From Blastomussa wellsi (lineage: Eukaryota > Cnidaria > Anthozoa > Scleractinia > Plerogyridae), in contig OX393561.1 in assembly GCA_947652115.1 (NCBI GenBank), positions 8,115,688 through 8,179,687 of the forward strand: a stretch of 64,000 bases of DNA, read 5' to 3'. A model generated the notes under the pieces. That model saw only the letters and a list, made by a program, of their open reading frames with translations. It searched no databases and was not told where the DNA came from. Numbering within the stretch: the first letter of the stretch is position 1; every line of letters starts with the position of its first letter. The translations under genes were made by a program, and so were the position numbers. Positions 52,766 to 64,000 of this stretch are shown piece by piece.

Positions 52766-52904
52766 CCCTCTATTCATCTCCGATACAGCTGCCCACAGGC
52801 TAGGACCTGACAGGCATCAAATGGATTCGGTACGTGCCCGTTTGATAGTTTCTGGTAAAAACAGATGATTTATCTCATATTGATCCGGTAGCCAACCGAT
52901 GATA

Positions 52905-52990
52905 CAACCTCGTTCCCGGGGTCCTCTCCTTCCCATCCCCTGGAGCGTGAGAGAGAGGGCGGTGAGAGAGAGACCCTGGGAACGAGGTTG
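52905..52990. repeat. Small MITE with inverted CAACCTCGTTCCC ends
   Basis: CAACCTCGTTCCCGGGGTC at 52905 and GACCCTGGGAACGAGGTTG to 52990 are inverted copies with one mismatch. Confidence 0.85.
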
Positions 52991-53063
52991 CCGATGTTAC
53001 AACAGTCCCGTGTAGACAAACGGTCAAAAAGGAAACGGTTCCGAGCAAGCAGATCTTGACCTG

Positions 53064-53210
53064 GGGCCGGTTTCTCGCAAGCGCTAGCCCCGGAAACTTT
53101 ACGGGACCTTAAAGCCATTTTTAGTTATCTGTATCAAAAACATGTGAATAAAACAGCTATGGCTTTTCGGGTGCGAAAACCTTTCGGGACCTTCGAGAAA
53201 CGGCAGTCCC
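53064..53210. repeat. MITE with inverted GCCGGTTTCTCG-type ends
   Basis: GGGCCGGTTTCTCG at the left is mirrored by CGAGAAACGGCAGTCCC at the right; inner words (AACTTTACGGGACCTT and CCTTTCGGGACCTTCG) are also related. Non-coding. Confidence 0.6.
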
Positions 53211-53808
53211 CTACTTCGATCACAACTGTTAACTAAAGCATCCGCGTGTTTGTTTGTTTGTTGAGTGTTTCATGGTTAAATTTGATTTGTGATTTGATTT
53301 CAATTTTGCTTTACAGTGTCCCCAATTAGCACGCCAGTGTTAGAAACAGTTGACACTCAAATAATATTCATTATTATTATTAATGAAAATCTCTTTAACA
53401 CACCGAGTAATTTTCGCGCGATCTCAGTTGAATCGGACAACATATATAATACAGGAATTGCGGTATCGCGGTTGTAAGCCATGTGATCACGAGTAACTAT
53501 AAATTTAAAACAATAGTTCTGTCAAACAGTTTCCAAACAATTCTCTTTTGGTCATTTTTCCTTGTATTGACAGGAGCCCATGGGCTCCTGGTATAGATCG
53601 TTTTCAAGTGACGTCATTAGAAAAGAAATGTCAAAGTTTTTATCCTTATTGATATATATCAGGAAAAAGAGGTACTAAATTTATTTATAAACTAGCTGAG
53701 ATACTACGCGTGCTCTCATTGGTTGATAGGTGTGTTTAGATGAGAGTATGTAACTTTTGTGACGTTTTAGTTTCGTGCATACTTTTGAGAAATATTCTAT
53801 AAAGGCAA

Positions 53809-53976
53809 TAGAGGACTTTTTTCCGTTATTGCATAGCCTCACCTAAACACTCGGGGGTTCTGGAGAATTCTCGAATGTTATTCGAACGTCTCGGGTTTGC
53901 ATAACTGTCTCGAATTCTCCCTCCCCCACAACCGTGTTTAGATGAGGCTATGTAATAACGGAAAAAAGTCCTCTAT
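53809..53976. repeat. Foldback element with 45-bp arms
   Basis: ATAGAGGACTTTTTTCCGTT...CTAAACAC on the left and GTGTTTAGATGAGGCTATGT...AAAGTCCTCTAT on the right are inverted copies. The left flank (CATTGGTTGATAGGTGTGTT, 53720) resembles the flank of the 12.4-kb foldback. Confidence 0.85.
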
Positions 53977-54117
53977 TCCTTAAATCCGTTTACAACTTTA
54001 TTTTTAGTGCAATGGCATAGTTCGTTTAGAAACCAGCGCATATTGAATTTCATAATTTTAGCGGTGCGTGACATAAAGTGTCGATCAATGCGCACCGACC
54101 TAAACTGCTTATGTAGC

Positions 54118-54461
54118 AGGCCCCTAGACTTGCACCAAGTCGCTTGTTTTATTCGCTTCGCGGAGGGCGCAGGAGGGAGGGCGCGCTGGAGTCCGAATTA
54201 AAAAGGCGAGGGAGACCGAGCGCTAGATATGGAGGGCGCGCGCTGGCTTAAAAATCAAAACGACGGAAGCGATTTCCTTCAAGTGACATAAGTCGCTCTT
54301 TCCGAGCCGTTCGTGCGTTCCGCGATGTTCTCGCGCTTGATTTCCTGAGTGATCTTGTCTGTTCGCCCTCGATTTCAAAACGTTCTTTTTCAAATAACCT
54401 TACTGATCGTGTCTATCGATACAAAGAAAAGACGAGCGACTTGGGGCAAGTCTACAGGCCT
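54118..54461. repeat. MITE with ~28-bp inverted ends
   Basis: AGGCCCCTAGACTTGCACCA at the left and TTGGGGCAAGTCTACAGGCC at the right are inverted copies. GC-rich interior (GAGGGCGCAGGAGGGAGGGC). No transposase. Confidence 0.8.
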
Positions 54462-54608
54462 AACTTAATTAATTTATAATTTTGTAAAATATTGGTATAT
54501 ATGTCTCCAAGTATTTGAGAAGAAAAATTAGTAGTAAAAATGTTTATGTAAATGTTTGTTTCTCCATAACAGATTGTCATTGGCCAAGATAACTAATAGT
54601 AAGTTCCA

Positions 54609-54744
54609 GGCCCCGGTTGTTCAAAGAGTGCCACTGGATAAATCCCTATCCAGTGGATAGTGGAGTTTGTTTTGCCAACACGTATCCACTGGATAGTGAT
54701 CTATCCGGTGGATAGCGTTATCCACCCTTTGAACAACCGGGGCC
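54609..54744. repeat. MITE with inverted GGCCCCGGTTGTTCAAA ends
   Basis: GGCCCCGGTTGTTCAAAG at 54609 and CTTTGAACAACCGGGGCC at 54727-54744 are exact inverted copies; the interior has repeated ATCCACTGGATAG palindromic words. Confidence 0.9.
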
Positions 54745-55247
54745 AGATCTTTACACTGCACCACTCATGGTGCGTACTCCATACTGGGTTCTGTAAACAT
54801 GGGCGAAACGTTTCGAATAACATCTGCGGTTTGGGATAACAAGCAGTCCTAATACTTGGAGAAATTACTTCTTTGCATTTATCTCTAGCTCCTATGATAT
54901 CTGTTTTTCTTGACTTAATTTACTGACGGTGTTTGACTTATTTATTTTATCTTTGTTTTGTGTGTCAGGCCATCCTCTTCTTTTTCTCCGTTTAGCGTCG
55001 TCCGACCGACCGACACTCTGAAAGAGAGATAAAATTTTTACTATACAGATTTTTAGTTTTTACTTTAACCTCCGAGAACGCTCACTCTCGTTTGAGTTTA
55101 GCGACGACGTCGACCTTTCCTTCCGCCATGTTTACTTAACTGACCGGGACCAGATTGCACACATACTTATTTTTACATGAAGGCCATAACTACACTTAGT
55201 TTTATTTCAAAAGAAAAGAAAGAAAATATTTTATTCCAAGGATTGGG

Positions 55248-55318
55248 AATCGAACCCGGGAAAATTCGGCTCAGGATACATTCGCTATACCAACTGGGCA
55301 CTAACTGCCAGAAACTCA
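55248..55318 (-). repeat. tRNA-derived SINE head
   Basis: The minus strand has an A-box-like AGTGCCCAGTTGGTATAGCG and a perfect B-box in GGGTTCGATTCCC. The anticodon arm is poorly paired, so it is not a working tRNA. Confidence 0.6.
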
Positions 55319-55513
55319 ATTTTTTTCAATATTTATATTGAAAACAAAATTGTATATAGTAGATTACTGCCCAAACCACAAAGCGAAAGCTAACCCCAAG
55401 CAAACGGGATTGCAACTAACGGGTGAGGGGACCAACCACAAAAAAACTGGGATGGAACTAACCCCAAACAAACTGGACAACCGTGTGTTAATGACCTGCT
55501 GTTCTGGCCATTA

Positions 55514-55594
55514 TAATTTGGTTTTATCAACTGGGTTGATAAGGTGAATTTGCCACCGTGAAGAGATTCGAAAGCTGACGTTCGCTTCGTCGTT
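55514..55594 (-). repeat. Penelope-like terminal fragment (copy D)
   Basis: Minus-strand ACGTCAGCTTTCGAATCTCT, CACGGTGGCAAATTCACC and CCAGTTGATAAAACCAAATT. The stem II/GAAAC part of the ribozyme-like core is deleted. Confidence 0.6.
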
Positions 55595-56314
55595 CTGGCC
55601 TTTGCTGCGTCATATAAATCATCATGAAATGTCTAATCTGGTCCCGGTTCTTGTTAGGGACGGACCATTAGAAAAGTAAGGGGGAGGGGGTGGGGAATTT
55701 TCAGCTAGAAGGAATTTTTTTGGCCTTCTGCTTGTGAAGGAATTTTTTTCCGGTGAAACCCTCCGCACGAATTTTTTTTCAGACAAATATCCCTTTGTTT
55801 ATCATTTAGAAATCAAAACACAAAATAGCGAAAACCTGGGGTTCGACAGGAGCCATAATCGATTATGGCTCCAGGTTTCGATGAATTTTTGGACCGCGAA
55901 TATTAGCTAATGAGCGCGCGAGAATTTCTGCAGTTATGGTAATTAATTAACGCAGTTATGTTTTTTTTTCTTTTTTTCTACACGTTACAGTGACGTCTGG
56001 GCATCGCTACAAAGAGATCCGGCAACAAATTACTGTTGTGTGGTTCCCTGTATTCAAAGGTTTATTTCATTAATCATATGCATTAACCTGGATAAATAAT
56101 TCGAAATAAAGTGAAAACTGAGATGAGAAAGAGAAAATTCAAACCGGTCGAACAACAAGGAGTGGTCGCAAAGTCAAGTCGCAGACGTATGGCGGCGGCT
56201 TCGTTACAGAATGTTTTGTATCTGTTTTCTTTGACCTTTTAGTTACAAAGACCACAAATTCATCTTCAACATTCTGGCAAGTGGAAGAGCTGCTTAAGTA
56301 GGTAACTGTCTGCT

Positions 56315-59300
56315 ATGAATTCTGGTGACAACGCGTCCACAAATTCTTTATCGTCGCTTTCAAACTTGCACGAAAGCCCCGACTCCGATGTGGACGAGCT
56401 GGACCCTTTAGTGCTCGGTGCGTCAGAAGAAGTCAACACTTCTTCTTGCAGCGACGTCAGGAACATCGTTCAGTCTTCGAAAGTTGCGGTCAGTGTTGAG
56501 TCGTTCCATCCGGAAGTTTTAGGTCTGCAGAAAAAAACTCCGTTAAATTCACCTTACATTTACGACGAACATTCAAACATGGCGAACGAGGTCAACGAAC
56601 AACAACAATTGAAGCCAACCCATATTAATGATTTTACCGATTCCGAGAGCGTTAGGGACACAACAAAAAAGAACGGAACAAATCACCATGTGACGGATTC
56701 GGAGTCTTCCTTGATCACGACGACCGTAGTCTCTGAAGGCATTTCGCTCGACTCCGCTCGCGGAATTGTTGTCATGGAACAGGTCGCCTTGGAGCAAATC
56801 AATGAACTGATCGCAAAAGCCTCGCAGATGCAAGATGATAACAGTAGTAATTGTGTCAGTAATGTGGAAGTTGAGGACCCGTGTGATAGACAACATTTCA
56901 GGAGTGAAAGTCGAAATTCGGACAGTTCTTCAACTGAGATAGAAATATCCAGACACGAACAAGTTATTGAAGACAACGAATCCGCCGACATGTTTAATAT
57001 GAGTAGATTTGAAGATCTCGATACAAAACAAATTGCCGAAGCTCTTACGAATGAACTCAAGAAATACTCAATACCGCAAGCTGTTTTTGCGCGCAAAGTT
57101 TTGAACAGATCTCAAGGGACACTTAGTGACGTGTTAAGAAAGCCTAAACCGTGGAATGAATTGAGGGGAGGAAGAGAAATATTTCGTAAAATGAAGGAGT
57201 GGTTGGATTTACCAGAGGTGAAGAGAATTCCACAACTTAGAGCTGAAGGTAAGAACCAAGAATGATTTGAATTCTCTTGCAAATTATCTTTGCACATTAT
57301 CTTCAATGGTGCTTTGTTTAGTGGACAGCACGTTTTGTATTGTTTCAAATATCTTGTACAGTACCTATGTCACGTTATCTGAATAACAGTATCATTATAG
57401 AATTACCCCTGCATAAACCCAAATGTACATATATTTTCTTTGTAAATGTGATGTTTTAAAATAATTACTTACCTTTGTTTTTAAGTTTTATTAAACCAGT
57501 TTGATTTTTATTTCCCTTCATTTCAAACTTTTAGCCAAGCCTTAACGTGGTGCTTAACATTTTGCTGGCTCGTGATCATTTGTGAAAATACATTTGTAAA
57601 AGAAATAAAAATAAAAGGTAAAAAGTAACAAATTGAAAAAGAAAATGAAAAATTGAAAAAATCGAAAGCAGGCAGGATCTCCAAAAACATACATTTCATA
57701 CTTGCTTATAAGGTTTGTCAAATGAGCTCAGTGACAGTTGGGAAAGCATTTGGGAAGTTCAAACCAAGTTCAAAAATAAAATCTACAGTGTATATATTTA
57801 TTATGTTCAGCAAGAACAGAATGATAGATAATTTAAGGTGATTCCTTCGTATTGCCGTGTGTATCCCTACTGCACAGAATTTTGCATATAATTAGCAGTT
57901 GTACATAAACAAAATGCTGCCTTTTTCTTTAGTGCATGACTTAAAGAGTGACAAATCATGTTTTTCAAGGATGCAGGCAGTGAAATACATGTATGTACAC
58001 ATTTGACTGCAGTTAAAAACAACAAGCAAATTGCACATGGTGAACAGTACAACAATCCATAAACAAATATTTGGTTGCCAAGCGTTTTGAACATGCCCCA
58101 TTCAGACTGTGTTTTAGCCATTTTTAGCCATATGTGCGTCCTGGTCTCCTGTGGAAACCAATTTTATAAAGAAAATTTACCATGCTTTATTGACCAAGAG
58201 CCATATTGTAAATAAATACCGGTTTCAATTTCAGTTTCAACACTGAATCTGGCACAGAGAGTTATAAAGAAATGATCTGGCATTCAGTCAAGGTCCCAGC
58301 GTTTAATTGAAATCTGGTTTTACACAAGTGTGGATCACATGGACAAAATGGTTTAATTATTTAGTGTCAAGACAAACATGCTCTAACAGTTCAATTTATC
58401 ACTTTTTCTCCCACATATCCAGCAAACTGCCATGATGGTGGCTTTTGGCTTTCTGCTCCTGAATGTTTTTGATAAATTTTGAATTAAATTTCATTTAGGT
58501 AAAATCAGTGCAAAGCAAGGCTTTAAAAAATAATGAAAAAACACATGTACCCTCGTTTAAATTAATCAACAATTGGCCCAAATAAATAACCCATAAATCC
58601 TGGGTTCAATTTAACACCAAGTCAACAACATACTCGTATGGCAAACTGAAGAAAACAAAACCCATGAGTTGATTTTCTCATGGTTATCATGGCTAGCGGT
58701 ATTGCTAAGTATGCACGACGACGATGGCGACGACATGCACAACATGGCGGCCATAAATAGCCATGCTTTGTCAACACCTTGTCAGCCTTATATCCTTAGC
58801 CTTGTCTTTGTTATAGGGCATCCATGTTATGGTCAATTGACAGCTGTCAAATTGAGGTATCCGCTGACCAATATCACATTTCCAGATCGCGGGCTCAGGT
58901 TAGAACTCATTGAGGTAATGTGGTGTTTTGAAGCTGAGCGCTGACCAGGCATTGGTTTTCTTCATTGATCACGGGCTCAGGTCCGATTTTTTTCTTCTGG
59001 CAGCATTTTTTATCTTTTTATGGTCATTTTTAGCGGAAATTCTGCAATTCGACTTGACATTTTAATTATTATTTATTTCAGAGAAATTATTAAGAACCAG
59101 CAAAAATACGGAGCTCCGCTTTTAGCCTTGGCTAAATCTATATATTAGAATTTTATTGGATGTCCACTTTCCAAATCCTGATTGAAAGCCTGCTTATCTA
59201 GGTGTGTTTGAGCTATTGTTTCTGTGTTTTGTATTGTTTTGAGGATCTTTGTCGTCTTGTTCCTTCTTTGTTTTACATCACTGGTGAGTTTAACAGGTTC

Positions 59301-59779
59301 TTGCACCAAGGATGAGCCATATTTCTGCAAGACAGGGTTACCATCAGCAGTAAATCTATTGGTACCCACAGTCACCACGCTTTCTATGGGGAAGCGCAGT
59401 GGTGGGGTTTCTTAGAAAAAATCCCTCTCTTGGAGGAATATTTTTTGGAAGTACAAAATTTTCATGGTATCCAGGATTGTACATGTACTGTAAGTGATCA
59501 TTTGATTGAACTTTTTTCCCTCTTGTTGTTGCCCTTTCAGCTGCCCTGGAACTTGATGCTAAAGCTAGAAAGGAAGAATTGGTACAACATGGTCCAGCAG
59601 CTAAGAAGTCCAGGTTATATTTTACAGATTCTCAGAAAAGAGCTCTGTTCGCCATTTTCAAGGAAACTAAAAAGCCTTCAAGAGAAATGCAGAATGCTCT
59701 TGCAGAAGAACTTGGTCTTGAAAGGGGAACAGTTGCAAACTTCTTCATGAATGCCAGACGACGACATCCAGAGATCTAG
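56315..59779 (+). CDS. ONECUT: ONECUT family transcription factor, two coding exons
   Basis: Exon 1 is 56315-57248 (GTAAGA donor), exon 2 59541-59779 (acceptor CCCTTTCAG). The phases match and give 390 aa. N-terminal ~230 residues are acidic, Ser/Asp-rich and low complexity. The single CUT domain spans ~232-312 (DTKQIAEALTNELKKYSIPQ, SQGTLSDVLRKPKPWNEL). Exon 2 encodes a divergent homeodomain (SRLYFTDSQKRALFAIFKET, TVANFFMNARRRHPEI) with the ONECUT-type Phe at position 48 and Met at 50. One CUT domain followed by this homeodomain, split by an intron between them, is diagnostic of ONECUT/HNF6. A nuclear DNA-binding regulator, in animals linked to neural and endodermal fates; the role here is inferred. 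The protein ends almost directly after the homeodomain. Confidence 0.93.
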
Positions 59780-60415
59780 AAGTTTTTACAACTGTAAGTG
59801 TTGTACTAACTCCATTTTTGATTATTTGAAAGCTGTCCTAAACCACAAAGTCCGGCTGAGGACACAGTTATAACAGTGGCTCCATGGGGGTTTGTTGAAG
59901 GCCTATTTTGGCAGGGCACGAAATTGCACCTGCAGTAATACAGTTGCCAATACGACTAAAATTACCGTGCTGGCGACCAAGATTCAAAAATTAGTTGCCA
60001 AGTTGGCGAACAGAAATCTTTGGGCTTTGTATATCTTACCTTGATGTAATTTTAAACTAAATAAAACTTTAAGGTAGGCGAATTGGTGGGCGCGATGAGA
60101 TCTGTTTTAGCAAAATTATTATGCTACAAAGTGAACATGTCAACTTCTGCCATCTTGTATTTTCCAAACGTTATGTTGTATATTGTGAAATGTAATGTTC
60201 CTTTTGCTAACAACGCATATTGTGGGCTCGCAACATTCCATACTTTTCCAATTGTGACCTTCCACATGAAAAAATGGCTCATACTTTTTGGTCTTGGCAA
60301 CCACTTTGGAAAATTTAGAACCCCAAATATTTTTTCGCTAAAATAGACCTTTGCACCAGTTGAAAATGCACTGCACCTTTTGTTTCCCCTTGAAATTCTT
60401 ACTATTTACATGTAT

Positions 60416-60647
60416 AGCATTCAAAAGTTACGAAAAACTGTGCATCATTCGTTGCACAGCCAAGTCAGAAGGGGCATGGGTCTATTTCTGGGTTGACAAT
60501 TTTTACAATATGCATGTTTATAAGGACTTGATGTGATGCAAATCAGTTTGTGATGTCTATCCAGGAATACATGTACATGTAGGTCAATGCCCCTTCTGCC
60601 TCAGTTGTGCAACAAATGATGCACACTTTTGAATGCTATTTAACAAT
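60416..60647. repeat. Foldback element
   Basis: The left arm (AGCATTCAAAAGTTACG ... TGTGCATCATTCGTTGCACA ... AAGGGGCATG) and right arm (CATTGCCCC-type: ATGCCCCTTCTGCC ... TGTGCAACAAATGATGCACA ... TTTTGAATGCT) are inverted copies of ~55 bp. Confidence 0.8.
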
Positions 60648-60649
60648 TA

Positions 60650-60805
60650 GATTGCGAGCCCGAGTTTGCTTTGAGCGAATAATCAACAAGGCGCAGCGTT
60701 CAAAGAGCAATCTGCGCGTGATCGTTTTCTATGGGCGAATAGAAAACAGTGGGAGAACCAATGAGATTCAAGGATTTCCAATAGAAGACAGCTGACTTTC
60801 TACTA
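60650..60805. repeat. Dispersed repeat related to 62110-62480
   Basis: Shares GCCCGAGTTT, TTCAAAGAGCAA and AAGGATTTCCAATAGAAGAC-type words, in the same order, with 62.1-62.5 kb (GCCCGAGTTTTCTATGAG; AAAGAGCAACGTACGCGC; AAGGATTTCCAGTAGAACAC). Non-coding SINE-sized family. Confidence 0.55.
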
Positions 60806-61799
60806 AAAACAGTTATTGGGTTAGGTGCACTTTGAGCCTGAAAGAACATTTTGTCAGCCTGACGATTTGCATCTATCCTTTGCTAATATATACAAGTACC
60901 TCCCTCCTGTATTTTCACAGGTAGCACAAGCTTCTCTAAGCATGGACAACACTGAATGAATGTAACAGTTTGAAATATGGGTTCAAGGAATTTAATAAAA
61001 ACAACTTACATGTGCTTCTCTATTCTGTATTGTTTTTCGTTGGTGTTTGTGAGCGGTTTTAAGGTGTTTCCAGCGAGTTTGAGGTCCACTCTTTCACTCT
61101 CCATAAAAAGTAGACTAAAATTCAGCATGGGAGCCATTATGTTGATGCCTTAAAGGAGCTTGGGCCACCTGTGGTATTCATAACTGGAAAAGTGATTCTT
61201 GCATACCTTCCGTAGTAAAGGCTGCCCTTTCACACATTTACAGTAGAAATGGTGTGTCCAGCTGATTCTCCTTTCCTTTTTGTCTACACTACTGGGGTGA
61301 AAAGCCTACTTTATGAGGATGTCTATCACACGATAGACATGCAAGGCAGCCTGCATGTACATGTACCTTTGGCAACATTGTGGAAAAACGCACCACGCAT
61401 GCACATGGCATCGTGATTTCTCGAGGTAGCCATTGTTAGCAAGCCATGATCATTGATGACAAAACAAACAAACGCTTATAGCAAAATTATGAAGGTGGAA
61501 AATTAGAGGCAAATACAAATAAAACAATTTAAATGTACAGTGTACCTCTAGCATAAATCTTAACCTTGAATATTCAGGAGTATCCTCAAAAATTGTCAAA
61601 ATGTTCTCATTTTCCGACATTCTCTTGTTTTTCCACCGTTCCGCCGACACCCAAGTTCTCTCCATTACACCAATCGATCATGTGTTTGGCTTCTATATGA
61701 TTTTCAGTACAAACTAGCTTTAGCTAATAGACTAAGGACTAGAAGAAGTCTCAAATATTATTCTGTTAAACTAGCCTCCGGTGTGTTGGTTTTGTGGGA

Positions 61800-61880
61800 G
61801 GCATGGTGTTTTAATGGCTAGCGTGTTGGACTTCAGGTCAAACGGCCTGCGTTCGAGCCATGGCTGGGGCGCAGTGTTAT
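61800..61880 (+). repeat. tRNA-derived sequence (SINE head, degenerate)
   Basis: TTAATGGCTAGCGTGTTGGACTTC has a D-arm/anticodon-like layout and CTGCGTTCGAGCC a weak B-box. Stems are incomplete, so it is not a functional tRNA. Confidence 0.4.
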
Positions 61881-61955
61881 GTTTTTGGTGTCTCTCTTCA
61901 CCCAAAGTTTGAATTTACTGCTGGGGTATAACCCTGCGATGGACTAGCATCCAGG

Positions 61956-61975
61956 GGGGCGGGGGGGGGGGGGAG
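61956..61975. repeat. Poly-G tract
   Basis: GGGGGGCGGGGGGGGGGGGG; low complexity. Confidence 0.9.
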
Positions 61976-62109
61976 TAGAAATACTCCTAGTTGTTTCATG
62001 CTGCAAAGAAACCGGGACTACAATCACAGAAAAAAAGTACTTGGGACACCTCATTTACCAACAAATATCGCGACAATTTGTAAGGAAATAGAAGCCCCCA
62101 TCCCCGAAA

Positions 62110-62480
62110 CAGTTTCAACAATTCGACTAAGAGCCCGAGTTTTCTATGAGCCAATGGTCAATGAGGTGCAGCCGAGTTGACTATCGCTCATAGAAAGCGA
62201 GGGTGAGTAGTGTAATTTTTGCAGTAGAAACCCCGAAGGATTGCATCCGAAAAGCTACATGTATCAGTTTATGTATTTTTAAGCCAACAATCAAGAAAAA
62301 TCTTGCCTTCAAAGAGCAACGTACGCGCTCGATTTCTATCAAAAACAATTGGAGTTTTCTTTAGGTGCGCGCGCTGATGACGCAATAAATCGTGCGCAGT
62401 AAGGATGCGCAATGCAATACAGGGGAATGACCTTAAAGGATTTCCAGTAGAACACAGCTGAGTTTCTACTAATGTAAATT
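62110..62480. repeat. Dispersed repeat related to 60650-60805 and ~9800
   Basis: See the 60650 copy. The segment GTGCGCAGTAAGGATGCGCA near 62392 also occurs near 9797, followed in both by ATGCAATAC and an ACCTTAAA word. Confidence 0.55.
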
Positions 62481-63967
62481 AGGTAGCAATCTGGATGTAT
62501 TATTTTTTTCTTGAAACACAACATTGCAAAGGGAGAGAAGTATTCGTTCTTGTTTCAAGTGGTAATTATGGCAAGTGTCCCAACATTTTCGTCTGGGATT
62601 GTAGCCCGTCCTGATGGTCCACTGGGCTCGTAGAGCTTACCTTACCAAGTAGCTGTTAGTACTTACTGATTTCCTCTATTCTGGCTTCCACAGCCTCAAG
62701 GTGGCCTTTTGTGCAAGTGATGAAACATATGAAGAGAAGCCAATGAAGCAATGCAAACTGTGGTTAGATGTGAGCTACAGAACCGGCTTTTTACACATTT
62801 ACAACCTTGCTTAGAAATCCGTGAACGCCTGAAGTATGTCAGGAATGTTGATTGTGTAGTGACCAATCACAGCAAAGGTCAGGACACGCGAACAAACCTC
62901 AAAACCGCAAACTAAGGACGGCTGCGGTTTGAGGTTTAGTTTTCTCACACCTGATTGGCTTTTTCTTTGTAACACAATAACATTCCATCAAGATTTCTGT
63001 TGTTCACGGTTTTCTTAGCTTGGCTGTAAATCCTTGTCAAACTGGGCAACAAAGGTTTCGTGCAAGAGAACGAGTTTGTTTTCAGTTCAAGTGATTTTTG
63101 TTTGCATGTCAAATTTTGCGTCTGCCTTGTCAACAATGTTGCTGTTTGCTTTTTATGCCAATTTATCTTGGAAATCGTAAATATAGTAATATAATGGTAT
63201 ACAGTTAAAAATAATCTGTTTAAAATATTGGTGTGGAACAGCGGACTCTCGCTGCCTTGAAAGGAATTGACTTCAACTCTTTTGCACCACGGATATGTTT
63301 AATTGTCAAAATCACCTTTCACTCTGTTGGTAATTTTCCCATGTTTTGATTGGCGAATTCTAGTAGAAGCCAGCAAACAATTGACAAGTAAATGACAAAA
63401 TCTGAACAAAAATATTCTTAAGTGGTAACGGTACCGTTACTTCGGTATACAGGGGGATTCATGCTGAAGTCATGGTTTACCTTTTTTCTCATTAGCATAC
63501 GGCTTGGCATACAGAAGGCAACATGTTAGATATGAATGGACTCCAAACAGGCAAAGAGCTAGTGAAATTTTTAGCTCTTTGCGTGTAATATTCAAGGAGA
63601 AATTGTCTTTCAAAAAATCCCAAATTTCTGGGTGGCAAAAGCGCTAATGAGCTCATACATTCTTTGTAAAATTTTGAGTTTTTAAACCCACGTCAAACAA
63701 AAAGAATTCAATACAGCGAGCTGAAATTCATTGGCAGAGTTAATCGTGCTATGAACTTTCAATATTCAGAACTGATTTTTTGTAGCTCCATGAGAAATTG
63801 ACTCGCTTATGCTAATGAGGCAATTAGTGAAGACAAGGATTCCCCTGTAGCACTTTAAGAGGTACGGTGGCTTGTTAGGGCCATTAAAACTACCTCTTTA
63901 TTTTTGTTCTCGACAGTTAGTAACTGTCGATATACAGTTATTAACTGTCCATCGACACTTACAACTG
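62481..63967. other. Right-end intergenic sequence, no gene seen
   Basis: AT-rich. TTCTGGCTTCCACAG at ~62693 could be a splice acceptor but no convincing exon follows. Short inverted words (GACAGTTAGTAACTGTC) lie at 63913-63930. No other feature is supported. Confidence 0.4.
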
Positions 63968-64000
63968 NNNNNNNNNNNNNNNNNNNNNNNNNNNNNNNNN
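63968..64000. other. Assembly gap (N run)
   Basis: 33 N bases to the end of the window. Confidence 1.

Larger units (their letters stand above)
59780..61010 (+). other. Downstream region of ONECUT, possible 3' UTR
   Basis: No further coding exon is evident. TTTAATAAAAAC near 60990 is a possible poly(A) signal. ORFs at 60083 and 60607 lack motifs, and the latter overlaps a repeat also present at 62.1-62.5 kb. Confidence 0.35.

Noticed and set aside
58669..58944. 91-codon plus ORF in the ONECUT intron
   Set aside because: No domain, contains low-complexity Asp/Met codons, and the ONECUT exons splice cleanly around it.
1..64000. CRISPR arrays, bacterial operons, rRNA
   Set aside because: Searched by eye; tandem repeats present are eukaryotic minisatellites without unique spacers, and no rRNA-like block was seen.

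Overview
This 64-kb window is eukaryotic nuclear DNA, AT-rich, with split genes and dense repeats. Codon use, a PAN/fibrinogen-like secreted gene, a ONECUT gene, tandem medium-chain acyl-CoA synthetase genes and the repeat content (Penelope-like, L1/Tx1-like and Ty3/gypsy elements, foldback MITEs, tRNA-derived SINE heads) point to an anthozoan cnidarian, most likely a stony coral. That assignment is inference from gene and repeat style, not from a marker gene.

Layout. (1) 0.5-6.4 kb, minus strand: the 5' exons of one ACSM-like acyl-CoA synthetase gene (copy 1), which runs off the left edge. A 29-bp minisatellite lies in one of its introns. (2) 6.5-12 kb: repeats, including a Penelope-like element 3' end with a GIY-YIG endonuclease fragment. 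(3) 12.0-32.8 kb, minus strand: a complete 15-exon ACSM-like gene (copy 2; 554 aa). Its exon lengths match those of copy 1 in exons 1-4 and 6. Its last intron holds a full-length L1/Tx1-like LINE with two intact ORFs and a perfect 14-bp target-site duplication. Another intron holds an ORF with a 2A-type ribosome-skipping motif. (4) 33.4-40.5 kb: a 7-kb element with ~550-590-bp terminal inverted repeats and about ten small, virus-like genes on both strands, many frameshifted. It has no recognisable polymerase, integrase or transposase and carries a repeated octamer-containing promoter-like motif. (5) 40.8-44.9 kb: a young Ty3/gypsy LTR element with near-identical LTRs, a 5-bp target duplication, a damaged pol, and a putative primer-binding site complementary to its own LTR. 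(6) 46.9-47.9 kb: older retroelement debris. (7) 49.0-52.3 kb, plus strand: a two-exon secreted PAN/fibrinogen-like gene. (8) 52.6-55.6 kb: a cluster of foldback elements, a SINE head and Penelope fragments. (9) 56.3-59.8 kb, plus strand: a two-exon ONECUT (CUT plus homeodomain) transcription factor gene. (10) 60-64 kb: repeats, ending in an assembly gap.

The host genes (acyl-CoA synthetases, PAN/FReD protein, ONECUT) look unrelated to one another. The two synthetases are tandem duplicates. Nearly everything else is mobile DNA of differing ages, nested in introns and intergenic space. The 7-kb inverted-repeat element is the best candidate for something poorly described.
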